A stretch of DNA of 64,000 nt from NCBI GenBank assembly GCA_963932465.1, contig OZ010790.1, positions 347,721,087 through 347,785,086 of the forward strand, written 5' to 3'. The DNA comes from Maratus speciosus (lineage: Eukaryota > Arthropoda > Arachnida > Araneae > Salticidae). The position numbers and the translations under genes are program-made. Below, piece by piece: positions 22,438 through 33,427 of this stretch. The notes under the pieces are model-generated. The model searched no databases. It saw only the letters and a program-made list of their open reading frames with translations, and was not told the origin of the DNA. How positions within the stretch are numbered: the stretch's first letter is position 1; the number at the start of each line of letters is the position of its first letter.

Positions 22438-23553
22438 ATGGCAGCTAATGATGAAAATGCTATTTGTGACTTTAATCACCCCATTTCTGTATCTCCATGG
22501 GTAGATTATTTCGAAGAAATATTATTAAGATATTCGGATTCCATTAATATGGAAGCCATATCTATTCAAAATTTACTTAAGACCGAAAATGCTGCATCCA
22601 TGTCTGAAAATATTATAGATTTCCTTCAGATCATTAAATTCAATTTTCATGTGCTTAAACTAAACTTTAATGTGCTAAAAGATGATTATTCCAAATTAAA
22701 ACAGGATAAAGATAATTTATTTCTTGTCAATCAGAAACTTATTGAGAGATTACATGAAATCACAGGCAAACAGAAAAATAAGAAGCTAACTAAAGGTAGT
22801 AAGACTATGGTTGATCAAGTGGTAGATGTCAAAAACAAACTCCCTCCATCTGCCCTAGATAAATTTACACAAACTATCCCCTCTTATATGTGTAAACAAG
22901 AAAAGTTACCACAACTGGAAAATGATAAAGACACATATCTTAGCTCCGACCTGCACACTCAAGGTAAGCACAATGAAAAATTTACAGATATTAGCGATCC
23001 CTCTCTAAAGTCCTTATCCCCTGCTAAACTTAATGTACCTAAGCCTATTCGTGTCATTATTTTTAACCTCCCTGAAAATTTAAATATTCCTGATATCTTG
23101 TTTGGTATTTCAGATTTAATCCATATACCTGAACCTGATTTTCACTTGGTTAAAAAGTACAAGCTCCTACATAGTAAGTCCTTTAATTGGATCTTTGAGC
23201 TTGCACCACAGGATGCTAGGCAATTATTAATGCATAAGGAAATTATGATACAATCAAAACCGTACCCTGTTAAACCATATATAAATGTTAAACGTTGTTT
23301 TAAGTGCCAGGTATACAATGATCATATTGCAATTTCGTGTCATAATGACATTAGATGCTCGGTGTGTGCTTTGCCACACATTGACCCTCAGTGTAGAAAT
23401 CCTCCAAAATGCATTAATTGCATTAGAAATAATGAGAGCAATAACACCAACTTTGACATTTTCCACAGTGCTTTTGCACCTTATTGTCCATCATTAAAAA
23501 AATTCATCAAGCAAATGCGAGAAAAAGTATACAACTGCAATACACTCCCATAA
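22438..23553 (+). CDS. Gag-like protein with three zinc knuckles
   Basis: 371 residues from MAANDENAICDF; a frame-continuous ATG 13 codons upstream exists, but this one has A at -3 and G at +4. Residues ~80-130 are a Lys/Leu-rich likely coiled coil (LKLNFNVLKDDYSKLKQDKD). Residues ~205-285 form a conserved-looking block starting PIRVIIFNLPENL, in the position of the RNA-binding fold that precedes the knuckles in LINE ORF1 proteins. Then three fingers: CFKC-x5-H-x4-C (287-301), CSVC-x3-H-x4-C (307-319) and CINC-x14-H-x6-C (325-350). CX2C-H-C in triplicate with a long third finger is typical of Gag from Jockey/I-type non-LTR elements, not of retroviral-type Gag. Intact, no frameshift. It probably binds and packages element RNA; function is inferred. 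Confidence 0.82.
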   Translation: MAANDENAICDFNHPISVSPWVDYFEEILLRYSDSINMEAISIQNLLKTENAASMSENIIDFLQIIKFNFHVLKLNFNVLKDDYSKLKQDKDNLFLVNQKLIERLHEITGKQKNKKLTKGSKTMVDQVVDVKNKLPPSALDKFTQTIPSYMCKQEKLPQLENDKDTYLSSDLHTQGKHNEKFTDISDPSLKSLSPAKLNVPKPIRVIIFNLPENLNIPDILFGISDLIHIPEPDFHLVKKYKLLHSKSFNWIFELAPQDARQLLMHKEIMIQSKPYPVKPYINVKRCFKCQVYNDHIAISCHNDIRCSVCALPHIDPQCRNPPKCINCIRNNESNNTNFDIFHSAFAPYCPSLKKFIKQMREKVYNCNTLP

Positions 23554-24224
23554 ACATCTCATACAGCTTCCTTTCTAAAAAAAAAAAAAAAAAAAACCAA
23601 TGTAACATACATTTTACATTTTCCGTTTTTATTTAACACACATTACTGTGAAGGAGTTACTATCTACAGCATTCCTTTTAGAATTTTTATTTTCCTATAC
23701 ATTTACATACATATGTCAGTTTTCGACAGCATTATTCATACTGATTTGATGTTTAAAATTAACTTAATTCTTTCAAGATTTTTTTATAAACACAAGTGTA
23801 CAGTAGGTTGCTTTTTCATTTGATTATTTAGCCGGCAAATAGTTAAATGAATCTCGAAATGGAACATTTGTGAAAATTGTTCTGATGCGGGTCATCAGAC
23901 ATTGGGATTTTCACTTCTGAGGTAGATGTTACTGAAAGAGTACACATTAATTCAACTTTAAACATTCATCATTACACCAGTTACGTCTTTAGATTTAGTT
24001 TTTTTTTAGAAATTTGGATATAATTTCACTTGTTAATCTTAGTTAAGCTTATTTACTTACATTTCATCACACAAGTAGCGTTTCCTGGTTACATTTTATC
24101 CTTTTTCACTTGCCTTTACTTAAAAGCACATTTTTTTTTTTGGTTTATTTGTTTTAACTTTAGGCGATGCATTTTTGTACTTGTGATACAATGCTCTTGG
24201 TTCCATATGTACACACTGAGTTTG

Positions 24225-24870
24225 TGTTCATAGGTCATACAACTGAGTTCATAGGTTTTACAACTGAGTTCATAGTTCACTGAGTTCATAGAAAATACAC
24301 TTTACACGAGTTCATAGATAAAACACTTTACACGAGTTCATAGTTCATTGAGTTCATAGAAAAAACACTTTTACACGAGTTCATAGCATTGTCAATTCTT
24401 TGTGTACTTCAGGGACCAATTGCACTATCATTTTTGTTTCATGACAATACTTAGTTCATAGAATATTTCCTTACACATATTAGTTCATAGTTTGTTTTCT
24501 TTCCTGTGATTTGTTTTGCAGATCAGTTCATACCAATTTTTGTTTTGGTAGACACTTCAGTTCATTGGAATATTTTTTTTTTGGTTAGGCACATGAGTTC
24601 ATTGTAAGTTTTTTTTTCTCACACATTTGAGTTCATCGTATTACTTTTACACTTTAAGTCAGTGAAATACTTGCTCATAATTTGTTCATTGAGGTACTTA
24701 GACTGCTGTGTTCACAAACATACATCTAAGTCGTTGAAATTTTCTTTTTTTCACTGACATACACTGTTTTAGTTCATAGTGAAATACTTTTTCTTTGATT
24801 CATTCATTGAAATACACATTTTTCTTTGGTTCATACAGATACACTTACAACTTAGTTCATTGTTATTACA
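24225..24870 (+). repeat. AGTTCATAG short-motif cluster
   Basis: About 20 copies of AGTTCAT, most extended to GAGTTCATAG, at irregular spacing of roughly 20-50 bp on one strand only, separated by T-rich or 'acactttacac' filler. Densest at 24225-24390. The spacers are not conserved, so it is a motif cluster and not a simple tandem array. Confidence 0.8.
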
Positions 24871-25775
24871 ATTGAGTTCATTGATTTTTTTGGTTTGGTA
24901 AAAAAAAAAAAACACATTATACACAATTGAAAATATTTTGTTTCTAGGTTTTTACGTTACACATTAAGATATTTTTTTTTTTGTTTTCATTATACCAGGA
25001 ACTACTTTTGACCTCACATGATATGCACAAATTAAACATTTATTAAAAGGTTAAGTTTTAACACATTCTTAATTTTTCCATTATTATTATATTTCTTTTA
25101 TGCCATAACATTCCATGTCACCATCACTTTGTTTCACAACAAAGAATGCCCAGTTTACAGGATGCTACCCCTTCACATGCATTTTCTTTACATTTCAAAC
25201 CTATGATGTTTTTATTGTTTTCATCACACTTGTTTTGGCTTTCTACATGGACATAATTACACGTTTTCTTTTAAATTTGGAGATTAAATATAATCTCTGG
25301 TTAAGCTTCACTTAGACAAGACACACGTCTAAGATATTATGTCGTTCTTGTAATAACATAACTTCACAATAACACAAAATTATTGTTTATAGCATTAGTA
25401 ACCTAGTGCGGTTACACTAAATGTTTAAAACATTAGTTAAGGTCATACAATACACATACAGTTCAGATCCTACTCGATACATTGTAAGGAATACAAAGTT
25501 AGAATTTACTTAAAAAAAAAAAAAAATTGTGGTTGTTATACTTACCCGATCATGTCACCAGTCTCTCCACACACTCGGATTGTCTTTTTACCTTTGATAT
25601 GTGAGATATTTATCTCAGTTTTTTTTTATTATTTTTAATTTATCCCCTCTGAAGTTTTGTTCCCGTTCAAAATTTTTGCCCTAAGGGTCCAAACTTCATT
25701 GTGTAGAGAGACAAAACCCTTGAATTGTTGTTTCAATTCAATAAACAAAACTTTTTATATGATACATTGACGCAT

Positions 25776-25809
25776 GCTCCTTTGAAGATCAATGTGATCT
25801 TTGGGGAGC
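25776..25809 (+). other. Stem-loop in element trailer
   Basis: GCTCC..AAGATCA-atg-TGATCTT..GGAGC: a 7-bp apical stem with a 3-nt loop, an internal loop and a 5-bp basal stem, about 740 bp upstream of the 3' LTR. It may be a structured RNA element; no function is assigned. Confidence 0.45.
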
Positions 25810-26527
25810 AGGGACCTAGGTATCACTTGGTGTCTGGGTCTCATAACTCCCTCTTCCCCTAGGGCTGATGTTCTAAACTGACGCCATCACACTTGTTTAT
25901 TAACAAGATTAAGGGCTACACCCATTCATAGGCATGCTATATGCATCCCGTTCTTTTGTAGTCCTGTGCGGTATGCACGAAAAACCAATTTTCTACTTTT
26001 TATTTTTTATATTTTTTTTTCATTTAGCTTTTATTCACAGACATGCATATGTCATTTATTTTCTATTTCATTTTAAAGTAGTATCTGTGTCTTTGGTTGC
26101 TTGCATTTATAGTATATTGTTTTTATTTTGAGAAGATATTATAACAAGTTACTCAAAAAATATTTACTTCTCTTATTTTGGTCATGAAAAATGCTGGTAC
26201 CAGCCTCTTAATCAAATACTAAAAAGATATTTAAAAAAGGATCCTGTTAAATCAAAAAATATTATTTGCAATTTCTTGGTGACTGACTAATGAATACCAA
26301 GATAAGAATAAAATAAAAAGGCGCCATTTATCATGACCTGAAAAGTTTTGCTTTATGCAAACATTTAAAGAATTGCAAGCACACAGTTATATGTTATATA
26401 TATATATGGAGGCTTACCTTTCTTATTATGTTATATCTGTTTTAAATACTTATATGTATGGGGTGGACAAAGTAATCTTCAAATATAAAAAAAAAACTGT
26501 TCTTCAAGATTCACAGTTTTTTTTTCT

Positions 26528-26542
26528 GGTGGTAATGGGTGA
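26528..26542 (+). other. Polypurine-like tract
   Basis: GGTGGTAATGGGTGA directly upstream of the 3' LTR, the position of plus-strand primer selection. It is interrupted by pyrimidines, so it is a weak tract. Confidence 0.4.
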
Positions 26543-26546
26543 TATA

Positions 26547-27500
26547 TATAACGGCTTTACCGTTATATATTCATTATTCCTCCTTTCCCCTCAAAAAAAT
26601 CAACTTTTAACTTTACTGGATTATTATAAATTGTCATTATTCTTCCCCCCCCCCTTTCAAATAAAATATTTAGTTTAAATTTGACATTTTAGAGTTAATT
26701 TCATGTCTTTATTCATTCTCTTCCCCCCCCCCCTCTCACTACTGTAAGTTTCGCTTTTACTTTTAAAGTTCTTTTCAAATGCAGACATCATTTATCTCGG
26801 TTCCTTTTTCTGTCTTTCAAATTCACACGATAGAAAAAGATCTTAACCGCAATTATTTTCCATTGAAATAAAGTAAAAGAATAAAATACAAATGAATCTC
26901 TTTTCGCTTTGCAGCCGACGTTATCTAATGCATATTTTCCCAGCCTCTGGGCTTGCATTAGTATTCAATTCTCACCCTTGTACTTTGTCGGATACAAACC
27001 ATATGCCCATTGCTGACTAATTTGCAGCTGCACTTAGATCTGTAACGTGCATCTAAAAATCACGTGTTCCTATTTCTCTAACCACTTTCCCTTACCGCAA
27101 GAATGTTAGGACACGTGTAACCATAAATAGCTCGCCATGGCGTAAGTTTGAATTCTATGTAATACTTCGAAATGCCTCTGATTCCTTTGTCCACGCCACC
27201 AATATTCATCGCCAATACAGTACAGATGTTGCTATTCATCTCGCCAATGAGTGAGTGATTGTAATGAATATTTTACCACTACTGCCTCTGAACTTGAGTG
27301 TGACAGACCTCGGCTCTCTGCCCTTCGGGGCTGCCCCGTCGGGCAGTCTCGTCTGACTTCTCCCGTCCACTGTACCATCATGGCCCTTCCTTTAAAATTT
27401 TTCATAATAAAGAAGTAAGTCCTCGAAATCCTCGTGTTGGAGTTTTTTTTCATTCATTCACGAACCTGGACTCTCTAATAATAAATCTCCTCTATACAAA
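26547..27500 (+). repeat. 3' LTR
   Basis: 954 bp, colinear with the 5' LTR with one substitution and one 6-bp deletion. It has the same palindromic start, TATA-like box, 29-nt GC-rich hairpin (near 27318-27346) and AATAAA. It ends TCTATACAA and then passes into 'tactttttaagtttc', the disrupted target. Confidence 0.88.
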
Positions 27501-28203
27501 TACTTTTTAAGTTTCTTTATAACACAAAATTGGTATGTTAGAAAAAATTTTCTGTTCTTCCAACAAGATTATTACAAAAAACTGCAAGGTATCTACATTT
27601 TTAAAATTGTAGGAGTTATTAATTAAAGATTGACCATGCATCAAATTAGAAATGTAAATATGCGAGGCAGCGGAAGGGAAAGAAGAAATAAACAGTGATA
27701 CATATGCAGCTGATTTTAAATAAAAGATAAGCGATGCTTGCTACAATATGAATGAAGAACTCTAAAATATTTATAGAAGCATAATTAGAAGAGCTCATTA
27801 AATTGCAAATGTGTTCCAAATAGCTTTGGAAATAAGACTATATTTACAGAATAGTCAGCCTATATTAATAGAATAGTCCTGCTGTTAATTTTCAAAATGT
27901 TACACTTTTTAAGTTTCTTTATAACACAAAATTGGTGTGTTAGAAAATTTTTTCTGTTCTTCCAACAAGATTATTACAAAAAACTGCAAGGTATCTACAT
28001 TTTTAAAATTGTAGGAGTTATTAATTAAAGATTGACCATGTATCAAATTAGAAATGTAAATAAGCGAGGCAGCGGAAGGAAAAGAAGAAATAAACAGTGA
28101 TACATATGCAGCTGATTTTAAATAAAAGATAAGCGATGCTTGCTACAATATGAATGAAGAACTCTGAAATGTTTATAGAAGCATAATTAGAAGAGCTCAT
28201 TAA
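27501..28203 (+). repeat. Tandem duplication, ~400-bp unit, LTR target locus
   Basis: Two copies of a unit starting 'tttttaagtttctttataac' (27504 and 27905) and reaching 'agaagagctcatta' (27803 and 28203), more than 95% identical by eye. The joining 100 bp includes 'gaatagtcctgctgttaatt', also found just left of the 5' LTR. The second copy therefore preserves the unoccupied insertion site of the LTR element. Confidence 0.8.
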
Positions 28204-31200
28204 TGTATTAAAAGTGAAGAAAAAAGTTTTGAAAATTGTTATTAAATAATTATAATATTTTTTTTTATTTCATAATTTAAATTTTTATTATAAAATTTTA
28301 AATAAAATTTTCTTCTTTTAAATAAATCAATTAAAATCAAAGTTAACAATAATGATTAATTAAATTACGTTTATTTTATTTTTACAATCTTTCCAAAATT
28401 ACCTGTAATTTTCTGATTAATTTGGCCTCTTTTCACTTAAAGTAAGACTTAAAACTCCCAAAATAAAAAATTATGACTGTATTACTACTTTTAAAATTTT
28501 CCCATCATTATTTTGGACTTGGTATCTTTTGCTTAGCTTAAAAGCAGACATCTTTGATTACCAGCCATAAAACACTACTTCGGGGCCAACTTGTAATTTC
28601 GTTGCTGGGGATTTATTTTGGCAAATTTCATAAAGAAAATTCCTAACATTTCTAAATACTCAGTCACATTGCCAATCTCAAGATTCAAGCTTCAAAAATA
28701 GTATTTTCATAACTGTAAAAGTTGATTGGCTAACGTTTCTCCTATTCAAATAAGAACAATAATTAAGAGATAATTGGAAATAAGAATTTTCCTTTTTTTA
28801 AAAAAGATTTAATTGAGATAGTTGAAATCGATTTTTTAATTAAGAAGTTTATAATGAAAATCAAGTTTGTAAAAATAAAGAAATGTTTTAATTATTTTAT
28901 AACAAAAATGCTTTGGGAATTGCTTTTTTTTAAAATTATGTTTTATAATATGTTTGTTATCTCTATGCATAATCTGTGCATGTGTAATACTATATTTAGT
29001 TATATTTATGATGTAATTTTTTTCATGTTTGTTTACTTATTTTTGATATGAAGAATGCTATAATCTATTTGCAAATTATCCCTATTTTTATTGAAGAAAT
29101 ATAATTTTAAATTGCATTAAAAAATGGTATAAGTTGGCTTTTTTCCTGTATTTTAGTTATTAGTTATATTTAGTTAATTTGAAAGATACAGATATGTATT
29201 TTTTTTAAAGATCTTGTTGAAGCCAAAGGGCCAAAAAAATTTCTAATTGTCAAATTTTGTGTAGGTAGGGTTGTATATAAATCTAAAAAGTGTAACATTT
29301 TTTAAACTTATGGGTCGACTATTTTATTAAATAATTGTAATATTATTTCCCATATTTTTTGTGCGTTTTCACAATTTGCATTGCCTATTTACCTCCAACA
29401 TTAAAATATTGAAACACATTCAAACCTTTTTTTAAACAGCCTGTATACAAACATGCACATATGCGCGCGCGCGCACACACACATATATAACCATTAAATA
29501 AACATTACCGACCACCAACAAAAACTGTGAAGTTATGAATAAATAAATAAATATATATATATTACACAATAGCTGTCAGATAGCCAGAGATAGATTTTTA
29601 AGATGTTAAATTTCTATTTACAGTCTATGAAATTTGTATTTATTATTATTTTTTTAAAGCATAAATTGCATAATTTGAAATCATTTTTATGTGGGAAATC
29701 TTGATACATTTTTTAAATGCAAATGAGTTCTGAAAATGACTGCACATTCCACTTTAAATTAAAAAATTGTATGTAAATTATAAATAGTAAAAGTTTATTT
29801 AAAACATTTTCATATCTACTAATGCTTTTGACTTTGTTTAAAACCTATTTATCTAGCAATATGCATTTTAATATGTTCGTTTTCTAGATTTAAAATTATT
29901 TCAGTCTCTGTCAGTTCTAAAATGCACTTTTAGTTTCTGTAGTGTATTAATAATGATGGTCTTAAATGATAAGAATGTGTTAAATGTTTTCAACAGTGTG
30001 TTCCGAGTTGAAACTTTGGAAAATTAGTGTGTGAAAAATAAAAGAAAAATGCAGATGATTTCAAAGCATGGGTGCAAGTTTTCTGGCCACAGGGCAGAAT
30101 TCCGGCTTTCGAAAATTCCCAAGGGCAGACACAAAAAAAAAAAAAAATTAAAATTAAAAAAAAAAAAAATCTGTTTTTAGATTTTCCTTGATTTGCACAA
30201 AATGTTTAAGAATCAGGCTTAAAATAACTCTACTTTTTGACCATCCCATTTAAAATTTTGGTTACATTTAAAATTTTTCTAGATGATCCTAAAACTTACA
30301 GAGAATTTTTTTTCTTTTTAGCAAATATATTTGCTTGTTTTTGCCATTCTAAAAAATTAATTATAACACCACCTGCAGTTATGTATATAATATGTTGATA
30401 TAGCACCAATAATTTCTTTTGGTTGTTAACAAATAATCAAGATTTTAACAGCCTTTCATTTTAATAGAAATTTTACTTCAGAGAAAAGTCATTTTTATCA
30501 TGATCTATGATAGAAACTCTTGGCACAAATAATCGTGTGGCAAAAAGTGTTTAAAATGTCACAGTGGAACTGTAAAGTTTTAAAGTGGAAGTGCGAATGG
30601 TTTTGTTCATTAAAGATGAATATTTTGAAGCTTGAAGTTATTGTACAGTCTGTCTCAAAAGTTTAAGCACAACCCTAAAATGTTTAAATGAATAAATATA
30701 AACAAGTGCAGAATTTATTTATTAGAGTGTGCAAAAAACTTAAATAACTCTCATCAAGTTTACTTATCTATTTGCAGATTTTTACAATTAAATCTTCATT
30801 TAATGTTAAAATACTTGAAACTTTACAAGATTCCTTAATTTTACTACTAAAGTCAAACAAATTTTTATTTACTTTACAATACTGTGCCAATTTATTAAAT
30901 CATTTTATTCTTGTATTAGCTCCTTTATGCAATAATATGTCCATTTTAATGCCAACTGTACGTGGCTTTCTATGTCCTGGGAACTGTATGTGGCTTTTTA
31001 TGTCCATGGAATAGATGAGCAAAAAATTAAACTACTGTTCTGTTCTGAATTTTGCCCTTTAACCAAGCAAGTACTCAGTCTTAAACTTATACTACTAGGT
31101 TTCTTAACTTTAGTACAGTTCTAGATGTACATTTAAAATTCCTCTGAAATTCTCATTCTCTTTGAAATTCCACATGAGTAGGCAAATCATCAAAAATTTC

Positions 31201-32071
31201 TCTATCTTCCAGAAAGCCTAAAAGTGAAAATTAAAATTACCTCCTTTAAGATTAGCTACTGCCTGCCCCCACCTTTTTTTGTTTGCTTCAACAAATCTAA
31301 CATTATAGTTTCCACAACTTTATGTTCTTCAACTAACTAAATCTGATAGCCTTTATTTATTTGAGTTTACCTACCCATAATCACTAATTTAACTCTCATG
31401 TCAAGCTTCCTTCTGGTTTGCCTGGGTACTGCAACATGAGCTAAACAGTAGAATTTTTCCCAGTGACCCAATAAAAGACTGAGCGTTTCCTGTCTCAAAA
31501 GTTATCTTTTTATTATTCTTCTGCCAAATTCAATTCCATACATAAGAAAACAGAACAGAGCTTCAATTAAAGATAGGTTGGTTAAGCTTTCCATCTTTGC
31601 ACTTTACAAAATGATAATAATAATAAAGCTATACTTAAATTTATGCTTTTAAAAATTAGTTATAACTTTATTAATCTTCATATATATCTGCTTTTTATAC
31701 ATTTCTTGATTGCCGTTGCAGACAGGAACTTGATTGATGTTACTGTATTGCAAAGTCAATTCTTTATATATAAAAGCTCGAGTAAAAATTAGGAAGCTCT
31801 TGAGGCCTGTGATAAGTATGCACTTATTCATATTGAAATATATTGATTCTTGGTTCAAGGATAATCTTCTATAATAATATTTAATTAAAATCAAAATAGA
31901 TTGCATAAAACTTGAAAATGTGATTCAAATGTTTTAGTCATATAATTTGTTTAAATATTCATTGCTTTTTTGTATTCATTTAAAAGATTTATTTATTCTT
32001 TCATTCACAATAATTTATTCTTTAATATTTTTTTTTTTTTTTTTTTTACTTAAAATAAAATTTTCTTACAG
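28204..32071. other. Large intron stretch, no gene
   Basis: AT-rich intron. Visible: a (GC)n(AC)n(AT)n microsatellite at 29463-29490, poly-A at 30130-30168 beside a 'cagggcagaattccggcttt' scrap, a lone Tc1-like end TACAGTCTGTCTCAAAAGTT at 30644 with no partner, and TAA repeats near 31612. Nothing looks coding. Confidence 0.5.
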
Positions 32072-32233
32072 GCATTTTTTAAAAGATAATTTATCTAAAG
32101 ATAAAAAAGGTGGCTATGTAGCACTTTCTTCTGCTGCTTTTCACAGAAAAACTCATCTGTTGGTTGTTGGATTTTCCAATGGGAGTTTTTTTCTCTATGA
32201 AATGCCACATTGTTATCAAATTCATTCCCTTTC
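32072..32233 (+). CDS. PWP2: PWP2 exon 3 of window (WD40 blades)
   Basis: Encodes HFLKDNLSKDKKGGYV, then SSAAFHRKTHLLVVGFSNG and SFFLYEMPHCYQIHSLS. The AAFHxKxHLLVxGFxxGxFxLxExPxxxxIHSLS pattern is highly characteristic of PWP2 and is the strongest single identifier in the window. Acceptor is a long T tract then ACAG ending at 32071, donor GTAAGT at 32234. It enters with one base that completes a Lys codon from the previous exon and leaves in phase 2. The tract upstream includes about 20 consecutive T. The following intron, 892 bp, is the shortest in the window. Confidence 0.95.
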
Positions 32234-32994
32234 GTAAGTTTGATTTTTCTTTATCTATTTGTTATTGATTTACCATAAGTTTTATATGTAATTTTATTAG
32301 TGTCATTAATTAATGCTTGATAAAGATGTGAATACAGAATTGTGATTTTTTTCTCCCTTTCTTTTTTCCCAGTAGTGATTATGAAAGTAAACTATCATTT
32401 ATTTTTCATGGAATTTATTAATTTTATTTTATTTTTAATAAATGTATGTAAATTTTATGTAAAAATACACTTTAAGAATTAAATTGCTAACTCTTCAGAA
32501 GGAATACTTTTCATTTATAAGTTTGGTGCTTCTTAGAGCTTGCAATCACTGTTAGAGTGAAAATCAATTATCTACCAAATGGTGTATCTATTATCCAAAC
32601 TTGGAAGATTGGATTTTTTTAGCTAAAACCTGTAAAATTAATTTGCATTGATTTAAAAGAAAAATTTCTTCAAAAATTGTTTTTATCACTTTCAATTGAA
32701 AAGATAACAAGTATGCCAATAGATTAATCTAGTTTCTGATTTATATTTGCTTCATTTCAAATGTTGATTTAATCTACTAATTTATTCATTAATATATGTT
32801 AATAAATAAAGTATTGTAATTCTGCATCAATTGACTGTTTCATTAATTCAGATTTAATTTTAATACTTAACTTTTTGTTGGTATCTCTTTTTACAATTGT
32901 TTGGTTGAGTGGATATTTTTTTAGCGTAAGTTACTTTAATTTGGCATCGAAATAACTGCTATCGAAGTTGTCCCCCTTTATTTACAATTTTCTA

Positions 32995-33025
<31 letters not shown>

Positions 33026-33125
33026 CATTTATCTAATTATATGAATTTGAAGATTGTGTGTACTGCTGTTATTGTCAGTAGCTTATTAACTTTTCATTAA
33101 CAACAGCAAATTAAATTTTTTTCAG

Positions 33126-33333
33126 GTTATCAAATCAACTGATTGCAAGTGTAGCATTTAATGCCACTGGTGATTGGATTGCTTTAGGGAGTGTTGGAAT
33201 TGGCCAGCTAGTCGTCTGGGAATGGCAAAGTCAGTCTTTTGTTATGAAACAGCAGGGTCACTTTAACAATATGAAGTGTCTTTCCTATTCGCCTGATGGC
33301 ATGTACATTGTAACTGGGGGTGAAGATGGAAAG
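33126..33333 (+). CDS. PWP2: PWP2 exon 4 of window (WD40 blades)
   Basis: Encodes LSNQLIASVAFNATGDWIAL, then GQLVVWEWQSQSFVMKQQGH, then FNNMKCLSYSPDGMYIVTGG and EDGK. The GQLxVWEWQSxSxVxKQQGHF block is a PWP2 family hallmark, and YSPDGxYIVTGGxDGK is a canonical WD blade core. Acceptor TTTTTTTCAG ending at 33125 follows a poly-T tract; donor GTATTT at 33334. It leaves in phase 0. A long inverted repeat begins 95 bp downstream of its donor. Confidence 0.96.
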
Positions 33334-33427
33334 GTATTTTCTTTTTATTATTATTATTTCTTATTTGTTATTTCACATTTATTGATTGGAATAAACTGGT
33401 GTGATACAATAAGATCAAAAATAACTT

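Larger units (their letters stand above)
23554..26546 (+). other. Long T-rich trailer of the LTR element
   Basis: About 3 kb between the Gag stop and the 3' LTR where pol would normally lie. No frame exceeds about 107 codons and none shows polymerase, protease or integrase motifs. It holds a poly-A stretch right after the stop (23577-23596), an AGTTCATAG repeat cluster, a stem-loop at 25776-25809, and a more complex block at 25.5-25.97 kb. Confidence 0.7.
19074..27500 (+). mobile_element. Gag-only, LTR-flanked retroelement (8.4 kb, non-autonomous)
   Basis: Two near-identical direct repeats (19074-20033 and 26547-27500) bracket a 6.5-kb internal region. Directly inside the left repeat is a primer-binding-like TTGGCGCCGTTGCCCAG, and before the right repeat a purine-rich GGTGGTAATGGGTGA. 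The internal region has one substantial ORF, a Gag-like protein with three zinc knuckles (22438-23553), framed by a ~2.4-kb leader and a ~3.0-kb T-rich trailer. No protease, reverse transcriptase, RNase H or integrase frame is visible, so it would need an enzyme in trans. The repeats differ by one substitution and one 6-bp indel, indicating a recent insertion. It lies in sense orientation in a PWP2 intron. Flanks TTAC / ATAC are compatible with a 4-bp target duplication. Confidence 0.85.

Noticed and set aside
30644..30690. Tc1/mariner-like terminus TACAGTCTGTCTCAAAAGTT
   Set aside because: No inverted partner found within several kb, so not called as an element.
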